Notes: generated from the letters alone by a model not told the origin. Positions 34,781 through 44,773 are shown, counted from the stretch's first letter. The stretch is 64,000 nt of DNA from Furfurilactobacillus curtus (GCF_045862785.1 NZ_BQXO01000002.1:186001-250000); one strand, 5' to 3'. Made by a program: numbers and translations.

Positions 34781-34829
34781 AAATAGACCCCTTGAGTTAG
34801 CTTTTAGTGATAACTCAAGGGGTCTATTT
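34781..34829. terminator. Bidirectional terminator
   Basis: A perfect 19-bp stem (34781-34799 with 34811-34829) between convergent marR and the second DHA2 gene. Confidence 0.9.
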
Positions 34830-34880
34830 CAATTCAATAAATACGGCCGAGTAGCCTCAATGGTTCTTACTATAGCTGAT

Positions 34881-36287
34881 TTATCTTTTAGTACGTTGCT
34901 GCTGATTCAAATGCAGGCCAACAGCCAACACGATAAAATTAATGAATAAAATACCGCTCAATACGATGAAAGCTCGATGGGTTCCCAATTGTGTTCGATA
35001 GGTGAAGCTGGCCTGATGCGAAGCCTGTGTTAACGCGACAATCGCCGAAGCAATCGCAGTTCCGACCGCGCCAGCGAATTGTTGGACGGTATTATAAATT
35101 GCGTTGCCATCACTCTGTTGACTAGCTGACAGTGCGCTGATGCCAGTTGTCATGATGTTACCGAAGGCTAGTCCAGTGCCAAACATAAAGATTAAGTACC
35201 ATAGTAGCAAGTGATTAGCGGTTAAAGACATGGTAGTTATCGCGAGGCCGGCAACAGCGATTAATTGTAACAAGGCACCTGTTAAGATGGGAAAGCGGGG
35301 GCCAAAGTGATCTAATATGCTACCGCTCAGGGGTGCGAATAAAGCGCCAATGGCAGCACCTGGAAGCACGATTAACCCAGCCACCAATGCGGTCTTATCA
35401 TTGACAAGTTGAAGAAAATTAGGCAACAAAAAGGAGAGCCCAAGCGAGGTTGCCTGTAACAAAAAGAAACCAAGTAGATGCCAATTAAAGACTGGTTGTT
35501 TGAAGACAGCAACATTAATTAATGGTTGATTGACCCGTTGAACGTGCCTAAAGAATCCGATAATTGCCAAACTACCGACGACGAGGCCAGTGATGGTGAA
35601 CCACGGTTTAATTGTAATTAGGGTCAATTGACTGATACCTAAAATCAGACTGATAAATGCTAGAGCAATTAGTAGCCAACTGACAGTATCTAAACGGACA
35701 TTCTTAGTCGGGCTGACTTGCTTAATGGCCGTTAAGCCAAGCAAAAGCGACAGTAATAAGATGGGAATTAAGAAAATGAAGATATCGCGCCATTGTAAAT
35801 TACTGACAATTAAGCCACCATATGTAGGACCTAATGCCGGCGCAACAGCGGTCACCAGTGTACCAATCCCCATCAATAAGCCAATCTTATCCAACGGAGC
35901 TTGTTCTAAGATGATGTTGAACATCAAAGGAAGCGCAATTCCGGTTCCAACCCCTTGGATGAGGCGGCCGACTAACAGTAGGGAAAAAGTGGGGGCAACA
36001 CTGTCTAAGAGAAGACCACTTAAGAAGAGTAAATTAGCGGTCAGAAAAAGTTGGCGTGTTTTAAAGCGCTGTTTTAAAAACGCGGAAATTGGTACAAAAG
36101 TTGCGACAATCAGTAAATAACCAGTTGTTAGCCATTGAACAGTACCCGTCGTGATGGCAAATTGCTTCATCAATACGGGAAAAGTAATATTCATGGCCGT
36201 TTCCACCACTACCCCGGCAAAAGACATCAGGCCAGTGGCAAAAATTGCAAGAATCAAGTTGACGTTTAAAGTGCGTGTTGGCGCCAA
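34881..36287 (-). CDS. MFS drug exporter, DHA2 type (second)
   Basis: 468-residue exporter with 14 predicted helices. Signatures are FAGVVVETAMNITFPVLM at helix 1, LLVGRLIQGVGTGIALP, and helix 5 LVTAVAPALGPTYGGL. The TTG start at 36287 is supported by AGGAGG seven bases upstream. Convergent with the MFS-marR operon. Its leader carries a 6-bp inverted repeat that may bind a repressor not encoded next to it. Confidence 0.9.
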   Translation of the reverse strand: MAPTRTLNVNLILAIFATGLMSFAGVVVETAMNITFPVLMKQFAITTGTVQWLTTGYLLIVATFVPISAFLKQRFKTRQLFLTANLLFLSGLLLDSVAPTFSLLLVGRLIQGVGTGIALPLMFNIILEQAPLDKIGLLMGIGTLVTAVAPALGPTYGGLIVSNLQWRDIFIFLIPILLLSLLLGLTAIKQVSPTKNVRLDTVSWLLIALAFISLILGISQLTLITIKPWFTITGLVVGSLAIIGFFRHVQRVNQPLINVAVFKQPVFNWHLLGFFLLQATSLGLSFLLPNFLQLVNDKTALVAGLIVLPGAAIGALFAPLSGSILDHFGPRFPILTGALLQLIAVAGLAITTMSLTANHLLLWYLIFMFGTGLAFGNIMTTGISALSASQQSDGNAIYNTVQQFAGAVGTAIASAIVALTQASHQASFTYRTQLGTHRAFIVLSGILFINFIVLAVGLHLNQQQRTKR

Positions 36288-36313
36288 AAGAAAACCTCCT
36301 AAAAATTGAACCG

Positions 36314-36347
36314 CTCACGAGGATGCGTGAGTACACTTTTGTTTATA
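36314..36347 (-). promoter_or_regulatory. -10 box and inverted repeat before second DHA2 gene
   Basis: On the minus strand, TATAAA (36342-36347) is followed by CTCACG-N6-CGTGAG arms (36314-36331) at about the transcription start, ahead of the AGGAGG. Operator or leader hairpin. Confidence 0.45.
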
Positions 36348-36450
36348 GCATAGTCACCGTAAAGGAGTAAGCTTTATTTTTGAAAAATCAGGAAGGAATC
36401 CTTACAGCCTAAGTGATTGTTGCGGGCTAGTGACAGTGTTACCATGTTTT

Positions 36451-36570
36451 TTGTCGAGCTACACAAGCCTGCAGTCTTTGCCTAGCCCAGCCCGAGCAAT
36501 TGGCTAAACCCGCCAACCGCTCAGTCTCAGCTAGTGCTCAGGATCACCCGGCTGATTCCACTCTGAGTTA
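36451..36570 (+). repeat. 120-bp intergenic repeat, copy C
   Basis: Diverged copy of the 31531 unit with exactly the same length. Conserved blocks are TTGTCGAGC at the start, AGCAATTGGCT in the middle, GCTCAGGATCACCCGG near the end and the closing CTGAGTT. It lies upstream of the amino-acid permease gene in the same orientation. Confidence 0.9.
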
Positions 36571-36603
36571 TATAATAATAAATTTATGAAAGGTGGTGAC
36601 GAG

Positions 36604-37959
36604 TTGGCAGACTCACAGACCGGACATCTAGTACGTAAACTCACTCATCGCCATATTCAAATGATTGCCTTGGGCGGCACCATTGGTACGGGACTATTTT
36701 TGGGTTCTGGTAGTGCAATTCGCCAGGCAGGTCCAGCCATCATTCTCGGTTACGCCATCGGAGGTTTCTTTTGTTACCTCATGATGCGGGCGCTGGGAGA
36801 ACTATTATTGTCCGATTTACATAAAACATCGTTTTTAGATTTTATCGAAACGTATTTTGGCCCGCGGACCACCTTTGTGATGGGTTGGATTTACTGGCTA
36901 TGTTGGTTGAGTTTAGCGATGGCTGATTTAACTGCAACAGGAATCTATCTTCACTATTGGTGGCCAACGTTGCCACAATGGGTCGCTCCGCTTGTCATCA
37001 TTGGTTTATTGGTTGGTATCAATTTACTTTCGGTTGGGGCATTTGGTGAACTAGAATATTGGTTCTCAATGATTAAAGTGCTCACCATTGTAGCCTTAAT
37101 CGGCTGTGGTTTAATCATGTTAGTACCAGGGATTTCATTAAACGGTCATGCGGCTAGCATGGCTAATTTATGGCAACATGGCGGTTTTTTTGCGACAGGC
37201 TGGCATGGCTTTCTAGCTTCATTTACATTAGTGATCTTTGCCTTCACTGGGATCGAAATGTTAGGGATAACTGCTGGCGAGACGGCCAACCCAAAGCAGG
37301 AACTACCACGCGCCATTAATAGTCTGCCACTGCGAATGATTTTATTTTATGTCGGCGCGCTGTTTGCCATGATGGTCATTTACCCGTGGAATCAATTATC
37401 ATCACACGGTAGTCCGTTTGTTCAAGTGTTCAGCGGTTTAGGGATCAAAGTTGCGGCTGGTATCATCAACTTTGTCGTGCTGACGGCGGCTGTTTCGGCT
37501 GCGAACAGTGCCTTATTCAGTACTAGCAGAACTTTATTCGTATTGGCCAACATGGGGGGCGCTCCGAAACGATTAGGGCGCGTTAACCGTTACAATGTTC
37601 CCCGTGGAGCAATGCTGGTTTCAGCAATAGCGCTGTTGCTGACGGTCTTACTAAACTATTTGCTACCCGCGCAGGTTTTTACACTTGTAGCGAGTGTGTC
37701 GACCGTAAATTTCATTGTGGTGTGGCTCATGCTAGTCGCCTGCCATGTTCGCTATTTAAAGTTGCACCGAACTGAACCACGTCTTTTTGCGTTACCTTTA
37801 GCGCCGTTTACAGATTGGCTAACGATTGCCTTCTTTGTGCTGGTGTTGTTAGGCCTAGTGCTAGATGCCAATCGTTGGTGGATGGTCGTTGGTTCTGGGG
37901 CAGGAATTATTGGCTTGAGTCTACTAAGTCGGATCGTGATTAAAGCGCCGACTAAATAG
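36604..37959 (+). CDS. Amino-acid permease (APC superfamily)
   Basis: 451-residue proton-coupled amino-acid importer with 12 helices. The AAT-family signature GGTIGTGLFLGSG lies in helix 1 (substrate carboxylate-binding glycines), and VIFAFTGIEMLGITAGE in helix 6. TTG 36604 is preferred because AAAGGTGG lies before it; an ATG at 36586 without a site would add six residues. Substrate not predictable; aromatic, branched-chain or basic amino acids are all possible. Monocistronic. Confidence 0.88.
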   Translation: MADSQTGHLVRKLTHRHIQMIALGGTIGTGLFLGSGSAIRQAGPAIILGYAIGGFFCYLMMRALGELLLSDLHKTSFLDFIETYFGPRTTFVMGWIYWLCWLSLAMADLTATGIYLHYWWPTLPQWVAPLVIIGLLVGINLLSVGAFGELEYWFSMIKVLTIVALIGCGLIMLVPGISLNGHAASMANLWQHGGFFATGWHGFLASFTLVIFAFTGIEMLGITAGETANPKQELPRAINSLPLRMILFYVGALFAMMVIYPWNQLSSHGSPFVQVFSGLGIKVAAGIINFVVLTAAVSAANSALFSTSRTLFVLANMGGAPKRLGRVNRYNVPRGAMLVSAIALLLTVLLNYLLPAQVFTLVASVSTVNFIVVWLMLVACHVRYLKLHRTEPRLFALPLAPFTDWLTIAFFVLVLLGLVLDANRWWMVVGSGAGIIGLSLLSRIVIKAPTK

Positions 37960-38009
37960 GGAATGTTTGGCTGGTTATTCCTGGCTAATAGCAATAGCAC
38001 GCTACTTTT

Positions 38010-38129
38010 TCGTCGAGTTACGCGAGTTCGATATTTGTGCCTAGCCTGCCAACACTAATTAGCAAAAGCGTAAATCGGTACTGACCAGCGAGCACTCAGA
38101 ATTATTCAGCTGGTTCAATCGGCTCATAT
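38010..38129 (+). repeat. 120-bp intergenic repeat, copy D (degenerate)
   Basis: Weakly conserved member: GTCGAG at the left end, TTTGTGCCTAGCC, ACTCAG and CAGCTGGTT in the order seen in copy C, over the same length. It lies upstream of the P-type ATPase gene. Confidence 0.6.
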
Positions 38130-38247
38130 AAGCATCTTCTTTGCGTTACAATAATATTTATTGATAAAATTGATATACGAGTCGTGCATGACAGGCGGTT
38201 ATGTCGCGATCGATTCCACCGAAGCCAGTATAGAAAGGACTGAGGCG

Positions 38248-40860
38248 ATGAACCAGATTGCACAAACACAATCACCACACACGTTGATTGAAACCGGACT
38301 TAGCCAAGCAGATGTGACCAAACGGCAAGCCGCTGAGGGCCAAAACGTGTTGCAAGAACAACGACCACCGAGTCTTTGGCAGAAAATTGGACGTCAATTA
38401 ACTGAAGTGACGACGATTATTTTGCTAATCGCCGTGGCGTTATCAACATACATGGCCATTGTTCTAGATGGCGGTTGGACAAAACCAATTGTCATCGGAG
38501 CCATCGTGTTGCTTAATGTGGTCATTGGATTATATCAGGAACGCAGCGCAGAACGAGCGTTAGCGGCTTTGAAACAAATGAGTGTCCCAACGGCGCGCGT
38601 GCGGCGGGATGGGCGTGAGCAAGAAATTCCGGCGTCTGAAATTGTCGTTGGCGATATTGTCTTGTTAAAAGCCGGTGATCAGGTACCGGCCGATGGTATT
38701 TTAGAATCAGTGACCGCTTTAGCGGTTGACGAGGCAATTTTAACAGGTGAAAGTGAAGCCGTTGAAAAATCCGTGACGGGTAATGGCGCAGATGTCCAAT
38801 CAGTTGGCGACCAAATTAACCGCGTCTTCTCAGGGACTTCCGTCACGCGCGGTTCTGGTATTATGCTGGTGACTGCGATTGGGATGCGGACCCAACTGGG
38901 AGAAATTGCTGATTTATTGAATGCCACGAAACCACACGAAACATTGTTACAAAAGCGGTTATCAAAGTTAGCGTTAATTTTAACGGGTGTAGCTGTGGCT
39001 GGTGGTGCGTTAATTTTTGGTCTGAGCATGGTTCAAAATCTTGGCTCAACGGCTGACAATCTAATGATGGGCATCTCGCTAGCGGTGGCAGCCGTCCCAG
39101 AAACATTGCCGGTTATCGTGACGATTAGTTTAGCGGTTGGTGTGCAAAAGATGGCGAAAAAAAACGCGATCATTCGCCAATTGAATGCTGTGGAAACGAT
39201 CGGCAGCGTGGATGTGATTGCGTCTGATAAGACTGGGACATTGACGCAAAACAAGATGACCATTACACGGCTGTGGGTGCCCGGTCAAACGCCAGAAATG
39301 GTGACGGACCAGCCACTGAGCGAAAGTGGTCTAGCGCTAATTAAATATTTTGGGCTATCCACCAATGCGACAATTGATCAAACGGATGCTGGCGAACAGA
39401 CGAGTGGAGATGCAACGGAATTAGCAATTGTGCGCCTGCTCGCTCAACAAGAACTCACGCGACGGCAATTAGAAGCGACTCGACCGCGAGTGGCTGAACG
39501 GCCCTTTTCCTCTGACATTAAATCGATGGCGACCTTGCACCAGGATGAAGATGGTCACTATTTACTCATTGTCAAAGGGGCGCTTGACCGGTTACCAGTA
39601 ACACTTAGCACCAGTCAGCGCGATCAGTTAGACCAAATTCACCAAGCGTTTGCCAAAGATGCGTTGCGCGTGTTAGCGGTCGGGTATCGACAATTTGATC
39701 AAGATCCGGGCGATGATTTGGCAGCGTTGGAGACAGACTTAACGTTTGGTGGACTCATTGGGCTGATTGATCCGCCACGACCAGAAGCAGCCCCAGCGGT
39801 TAAAAAAGCGCGTGCGGCCGGGATTAAACCAGTTATGATTACCGGTGATCATCCGGAAACGGCGCAGGCGATTGCCCAACAGATCGGGCTGTATCAACCA
39901 GGAGATCTGACTGTAACGGGCGCGCAGATGGCTAAATGGTCCGATGACAAGTTACAAGAAAAAGTCGATCAAGTCAGCGTGTTTGCTCGGGTATCTCCAG
40001 AAGATAAGATTCGGATCGTAAATGCTTGGCAGATCCAAGGCAAAGTGGTTGCGATGACTGGTGATGGGGTCAACGACGCCCCAGCACTAAAAGCAGCTGA
40101 TGTCGGGATCGCAATGGGGATTACTGGTACTGAAGTCGCTAAGGGCGCTGCCGATATGATTTTAACCGATGATAACTTTGCTACGATTATTGATGCGGTT
40201 GCCTCTGGTCGAACAATTTATCAAAATATTTTAAAAGCCGTTGAGTTCCTAGTTGGGGTCAATTTTGCCCAGATTTTCTTAATGCTTGGTAGTGTCCTAT
40301 TTGGCTGGGGTGCCCCGTTAATTGCGGAACAGTTATTGCTGATTAATGTGCTGGCTGACGGGATTCCTGGTTTCTACCTCGCCCGCGAGCCTGGTGAAGC
40401 CTCAGCGATGCAAGCACCACCAATTCCAAATGATCAGAGTATTTTTGCTAACGGATTGGGTAAAAGAATGGCTTGGCGAGCTGGTATTTATACGGGATTA
40501 ACGCTCGGTATTTATGCGCTCGGTCGGTTTGTGCTCTCGGATAATCAGGCGATCGTTGGTAGCACGATGTTGTTTATCGTCTTAGCCATTGGCTCAATGA
40601 TCGACATCTATCCAATCAAGCGCCGTGAGCCGTTGACTTGGGCCGCAATCAAGAGTAATCGTTCTTTAAACATCGCCTTAGCAGTAGCAGCGCTGTTAAT
40701 TTTGGCCGTTGCCATACTCCCAATGCTTCAGCAGATGTTCGCGCTGACCAGTTTAACGGCGGGGCAGTGGCTAATCAGTTTGGTCGCGCTGTTGATACCG
40801 ACGTTCTTGTTGGAGGCTTTAAAGCGCTGGCGTCAAATAGGTAAGCAAACGATCAGATAG
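38248..40860 (+). CDS. P-type cation-transporting ATPase
   Basis: 870-residue P2-type pump with an N-terminal cation-ATPase domain, TGES in the actuator (ILTGESEAVEKS), the phosphorylated Asp327 in DKTGTLT, and the hinge TGDGVNDAPAL. Helix 4 carries VPETLPVIV where calcium pumps have PEGLP, and helix 6 has INVLADGIPG with the acidic residue kept. The start at 38248 has GAAAGGA; the longer frame does not. Ion not certain; calcium or another divalent cation is most likely. A hairpin separates it from the two-component genes downstream. Confidence 0.9.
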   Translation: MNQIAQTQSPHTLIETGLSQADVTKRQAAEGQNVLQEQRPPSLWQKIGRQLTEVTTIILLIAVALSTYMAIVLDGGWTKPIVIGAIVLLNVVIGLYQERSAERALAALKQMSVPTARVRRDGREQEIPASEIVVGDIVLLKAGDQVPADGILESVTALAVDEAILTGESEAVEKSVTGNGADVQSVGDQINRVFSGTSVTRGSGIMLVTAIGMRTQLGEIADLLNATKPHETLLQKRLSKLALILTGVAVAGGALIFGLSMVQNLGSTADNLMMGISLAVAAVPETLPVIVTISLAVGVQKMAKKNAIIRQLNAVETIGSVDVIASDKTGTLTQNKMTITRLWVPGQTPEMVTDQPLSESGLALIKYFGLSTNATIDQTDAGEQTSGDATELAIVRLLAQQELTRRQLEATRPRVAERPFSSDIKSMATLHQDEDGHYLLIVKGALDRLPVTLSTSQRDQLDQIHQAFAKDALRVLAVGYRQFDQDPGDDLAALETDLTFGGLIGLIDPPRPEAAPAVKKARAAGIKPVMITGDHPETAQAIAQQIGLYQPGDLTVTGAQMAKWSDDKLQEKVDQVSVFARVSPEDKIRIVNAWQIQGKVVAMTGDGVNDAPALKAADVGIAMGITGTEVAKGAADMILTDDNFATIIDAVASGRTIYQNILKAVEFLVGVNFAQIFLMLGSVLFGWGAPLIAEQLLLINVLADGIPGFYLAREPGEASAMQAPPIPNDQSIFANGLGKRMAWRAGIYTGLTLGIYALGRFVLSDNQAIVGSTMLFIVLAIGSMIDIYPIKRREPLTWAAIKSNRSLNIALAVAALLILAVAILPMLQQMFALTSLTAGQWLISLVALLIPTFLLEALKRWRQIGKQTIR

Positions 40861-40895
40861 CTTTTAGATGGTTAGCTTGAAACTAATGAATTTTT

Positions 40896-40931
40896 CCGTT
40901 TTGGCGTACGATTATGCCAAAACGGTTTTTT
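40896..40931 (+). terminator. Terminator after P-type ATPase
   Basis: CCGTTTTGGCGTA pairs with TATGCCAAAACGG (one G-U), followed by TTTTTT. Confidence 0.85.
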
Positions 40932-41017
40932 ACTGTCATTACGAAGCCCTTCTGGTTGCCTTTTAGATGAAGCGGGGTTTATGGTCAATTTATCTATTTA
41001 CGCGATGGAGGAGAGTT

Positions 41018-41725
41018 ATGGTAAAGGGCGCCATTTTAGTGGTCGATGATGAAGCAACGATTGTTGACGTGACCAAACGTTATCTGGAACGTGAGGGCTT
41101 CGAAGTCGTGACAGCTAATGAAGGAAAAACGGCATTAAATGTCGTGAAATCACGAATGATTGACCTGATTATTACGGATGTAATGATGCCCGAAATGGAT
41201 GGGTTTGATTTTATGGAGGCGGTTTTAGATTATCGGCCTGAACAGCCATTTCTATTTATTACTGCTAAAACCGAAGAGCGTGATCGACTATATGCATTGA
41301 CATTAGGGGCGGACGATTATGTGACCAAACCATTTTCGCCTCGTGAATTGGTTTTGCGGGTTAAAAACATTTTGAATCGAATTAAGCGAGGCGCTAGCGA
41401 AACGAAGATTCAGTTGGGACCATTGACCATGCAGTTTGAGCAACGGACAACAAGGTTATATCAGACACCGGTGAGCTTAACTAATAAAGAATTTGACTTA
41501 TTGTGGCTATTGGCTAGTGAACCCAATCGTGTATTCTCAAAAAGCGAATTATATCATCAGGTATGGGACGTTGATTATTTCGACGATGCTAATACGCTCA
41601 ATGTGCATGTGCATGATGTGCGTGATAAACTGCAGCAGATCGCCGGTGACCGGCCGGTACCCTCAATTAAAACAGTGTGGGGGTTAGGCTACCGATTGGA
41701 GGATCAGACCCGTGAAATTACGTAA
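41018..41725 (+). CDS. OmpR-type response regulator
   Basis: 235-residue transcription factor with a receiver domain (phosphorylated Asp54 in ITDVMMPEMDG) and a C-terminal winged helix (about 135-230). The ATG at 41018 is chosen for GGAGGAGA just before it. Its 3' end overlaps the sensor kinase gene by 14 bases, so the two work as a pair. The stimulus is unknown. Confidence 0.93.
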   Translation: MVKGAILVVDDEATIVDVTKRYLEREGFEVVTANEGKTALNVVKSRMIDLIITDVMMPEMDGFDFMEAVLDYRPEQPFLFITAKTEERDRLYALTLGADDYVTKPFSPRELVLRVKNILNRIKRGASETKIQLGPLTMQFEQRTTRLYQTPVSLTNKEFDLLWLLASEPNRVFSKSELYHQVWDVDYFDDANTLNVHVHDVRDKLQQIAGDRPVPSIKTVWGLGYRLEDQTREIT

Positions 41726-42755
41726 TGTATTGATTGTTGCCTTTTTCACCCCGGTCATATTATCAGCGGTAATCGCGTGGTTGGCGGTACAACGTATGCT
41801 GTTAACGGGTAGAGAAGCCCTTGAATTGGTCGTGGTGATGGTCGGCACGAGTATCATCGGGTTGAGTGTTAGTTATGTTATGTTACGTCCAACCTTTCGT
41901 GGTATTCGTCAGTTAAGTCGGCAAACACATGCGATTGCCGAACAAGACTTCACGACGTCAGTTAAAATTGAACGTCCTGCTGAGTTGCGTCAATTGGCGA
42001 ATGATTTAAATCAAATGGCTGACCAATTACAACAAACTTTCGTCGATTTAAAACGAATTAATGATGAACGAACGACGATGGTAGCCCAATTGTCCCACGA
42101 TATTAAAACACCGTTAACCTCTATCCAATCACAGACTGAGGCAATTTTGGATGGCGTTGTGTCAGATGGCGAGGTATCAGATTATCTGCGATCAATTGAA
42201 CAGCAAGTGACGCGTTTAAATGGGCTTACGGACGACCTACGTGCATTGGCTTGGATGGATCAGCCAATGGAAACTTTACGTCAAACAGATCAGATTTATG
42301 TCGATCAGTTATTGGTGATGATCATGGACGGTTTTAAACCACAACTTCATCGTGAACAACGTCACGTAAAAATTGATCTTGACCCAAGCGCAGAGCGACT
42401 GATGTCAAATCGACAAGCCGTGGAACGCGTTTTACAGAATTTAATCACGAATGCGATCCATTACTCGCCCGTTGGTACTGATTTAACGATCAAGGTTACC
42501 CGGTCAGATGATGTTTGGCGTTGTGCCGTTATTGATCAAGGCATTGGCATTGCGCCAGCTGATCAAGAAAAAGTCTTCAAGCGCTTGTATCGGGTAGAAA
42601 AATCGCGCAATCCACGGACGGGCGGAAGCGGGTTGGGACTATATATTGCTCGCCAATTAGCTCGCCAATTAGGTGGTGACGTGACCTTAACGAGTACCCT
42701 CGATCACGGCAGCACTTTTGTTTTTTCATTGCCACAGTCAATGCGAGTGAGTTAG
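41712..42755 (+). CDS. Sensor histidine kinase
   Basis: 347-residue membrane kinase. Two helices (about 4-28 and 38-58) with an almost absent extracellular loop suggest sensing within or at the membrane. A HAMP linker follows (about 60-115), then the phosphorylated His129 in QLSHDIKTPLTS, and a HATPase domain with the N box (NLITNAIHYSP) and G boxes (DQGIGIAP, GSGLGLY). The short loop resembles intramembrane-sensing kinases that respond to cell-envelope stress. GTG start, coupled to the regulator gene. Confidence 0.92.
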   Translation: MKLRNVLIVAFFTPVILSAVIAWLAVQRMLLTGREALELVVVMVGTSIIGLSVSYVMLRPTFRGIRQLSRQTHAIAEQDFTTSVKIERPAELRQLANDLNQMADQLQQTFVDLKRINDERTTMVAQLSHDIKTPLTSIQSQTEAILDGVVSDGEVSDYLRSIEQQVTRLNGLTDDLRALAWMDQPMETLRQTDQIYVDQLLVMIMDGFKPQLHREQRHVKIDLDPSAERLMSNRQAVERVLQNLITNAIHYSPVGTDLTIKVTRSDDVWRCAVIDQGIGIAPADQEKVFKRLYRVEKSRNPRTGGSGLGLYIARQLARQLGGDVTLTSTLDHGSTFVFSLPQSMRVS

Positions 42756-43056
42756 TTCATGAGCTACGATCGTATCGGTTGCTTATTCAAATGCTGACTA
42801 AAAGTTGAAATGGACCTGCGAAATTATCATAAATTCGCAGGTCCATTTGGTTAGTGGAAAATTTTGTTAAGGGCAAGACATGACTATTTTTGCAGAAGTC
42901 CGTTTATGATCAAATAATTTCTCAGCACGTGTCGATTTAAGAACTAAATAAGAATTGAATAAGAGACGCTTTAGAGCCAGTTGTTATGCTGTTCATTGTC
43001 CAATGAAGTAAATCATTCCAAAATATTGTCTTGGTACAAATCTGGAGGGAAAATTC
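42756..43056. other. Intergenic stretch with terminator
   Basis: Contains the hairpin at 42808-42848 and the leader of the surface-protein gene. No further gene or clear promoter pair was found. Confidence 0.5.
42808..42848 (+). terminator. Terminator after sensor kinase
   Basis: A perfect 15-bp stem AAATGGACCTGCGAA with its complement, loop of 11 bases. Confidence 0.85.
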
Positions 43057-44649
43057 ATGATCAAAAATAAAGTTCAGTCTACAAATCAAGTCGTTTCGAC
43101 TCGCTTTAAGATGTATAAAGCAGGTAAAGTCTGGTTATTTAGTAGTCTTGCTGTTGCAGCTTTCTATACCGGATTTGGTGGCCAAATTACAACCGCCCAT
43201 GCGGATGCGCAATCAGTGACTGAAACCCAAATCGTGACACCGTCATCGGCAGCTCCAAGTTCTAATGCTGCAGCGGTCGCGTTAACACCTACTTCATCAG
43301 CGGCTACTACAGTAGGGGTGATGTCGGCCAATGTGACTTCATCTAACTCAACAGTTAAAGCTTCTTCTGCAGCTAGTTCACCTGTCAGTGTGGCGCCAGC
43401 TCAAACGACAAGTACAGCAACCGCAGCAACATCGGCGGTGCCAACGGCTGCTCAATTAACGACTAATATTAAAGATAACGTCACTGTGCCAGCAAGTTAT
43501 TTGGCCAACGCACAATATCCTGGTCCTTTCACAGCTGGCGTAAACCAGCAAATTCCATTTAACGCCTTTGGTGGTGATGGGATGTTGACCCGATTATTAT
43601 TGAATTCGTCTGATGGTGCACCATGGTCAGACAATGGAGTGGCTAAAAATTCCGCTTTGTTGCCAATCTCTGCAAATGCAGATGAATTTACCTATGAAGT
43701 TGATTTAAATGGCAATACAGTTGGAAAGGCTGGTCAAGCTTTATTAAATCAACTGAAAGATAATGGAAAAACGGCTTATGCTGCAACGGTTAAGGTATTT
43801 GCTAAGGGTGATACGACAGCACCGGTTGCTACCAAATCGGTGACCATTAATTTAAATGGGCTAACAGATCACATTAAATCAACGATTAACGTACCTGCTA
43901 GTTATCTGTCTGCCGCTAATTACCCAGGCCCATTTACAGCTGGGGTTAATCAAGTCATTCCATTTAGTGCTTTCGGTGGCGACGGCATGTTAACCCGATT
44001 GCTGCTGGATTCTGCCGATGGCGCTCCATGGTCAAATAATGGTTCAGATAAGAATGCTGCTTTGTTACCAATCGGAATGAATGCAGACGAGTTTTTCTAT
44101 GAAGTTGATTTAAATGGTAATACAACAGGCAAATCAGGTCAGGCATTATTGGATCAGTTGAAAGCTAATGGAACGATGACTTATAACGCTATCGTTAAAA
44201 TATATGGCGTAAAAAATGGACAAGCAGATTTGACTAATGTTCTTGGAACGAAAACAATTCAAATTACGCTAAATGGCGCTTCAACTGTGTCTAGTGATAG
44301 TCAGGCTGGTTCTTCAGATAAAATTGGTACGACAGCTACTAATGTGACGGGTTCAATGGCAGCTAGTTCGATGAATTCTGGAAATCCAAGTAATAGTCAA
44401 GCAACAAAAATGCAAGCGCAAAGTGCTTCAAACATGGATCAATCCATGTCGATGATGGCGGCTGCTAAGGCGGGTACCAGGGCTCACGCAAAGATGGACG
44501 TTCAGCAAAAGTCGGCGGCTAAGCATTCGATGCAGCAATTACCTCAGACAAGTGCTGATCAAATGACAGGTTGGGCCGCAATTGAGGTAGCGATCTTGGC
44601 GAGTTTAGCAGGTTTAGCAGGCGTTTTAGGCTTACGTAAGCGTCAGTAA
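43057..44649 (+). CDS. LPQT-anchored surface protein with two repeats
   Basis: 530-residue cell-wall protein. The long signal peptide carries the KxYKxGKxW motif (KMYKAGKVW), ending near TAHADA. A Ser/Thr/Ala-rich linker follows (about 50-135), then two homologous modules of roughly 130 residues (about 136-268 and 269-407), each with NVPASYL-type and PGPFTAGVNQ, FGGDGMLTRLLL, and YEVDLNGNT blocks. A low-complexity stalk leads to LPQTS at 495, a hydrophobic helix and KRQ, for sortase A. LPQTxE is usual in the Lactiplantibacillus group; here LPQTSAD. Likely adhesin or wall component; ligand unknown. Confidence 0.88.
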   Translation: MIKNKVQSTNQVVSTRFKMYKAGKVWLFSSLAVAAFYTGFGGQITTAHADAQSVTETQIVTPSSAAPSSNAAAVALTPTSSAATTVGVMSANVTSSNSTVKASSAASSPVSVAPAQTTSTATAATSAVPTAAQLTTNIKDNVTVPASYLANAQYPGPFTAGVNQQIPFNAFGGDGMLTRLLLNSSDGAPWSDNGVAKNSALLPISANADEFTYEVDLNGNTVGKAGQALLNQLKDNGKTAYAATVKVFAKGDTTAPVATKSVTINLNGLTDHIKSTINVPASYLSAANYPGPFTAGVNQVIPFSAFGGDGMLTRLLLDSADGAPWSNNGSDKNAALLPIGMNADEFFYEVDLNGNTTGKSGQALLDQLKANGTMTYNAIVKIYGVKNGQADLTNVLGTKTIQITLNGASTVSSDSQAGSSDKIGTTATNVTGSMAASSMNSGNPSNSQATKMQAQSASNMDQSMSMMAAAKAGTRAHAKMDVQQKSAAKHSMQQLPQTSADQMTGWAAIEVAILASLAGLAGVLGLRKRQ

Positions 44650-44667
44650 TTTTCTAAAATATGTAAA

Positions 44668-44709
44668 ACAAAAGGCCACGGAAATCGTTTCATTTCCGTG
44701 GCCTTTTGT
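44668..44709. terminator. Bidirectional terminator
   Basis: A perfect 18-bp stem (44668-44685 with 44692-44709), 6-base loop, between the surface protein and clpL genes. Confidence 0.9.
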
Positions 44710-44773
44710 TTTTGAACTATCTAAAGTGGCGGCTTGAGTTAATCAGGCTATTTAACACGATGCTATTAAAAGA

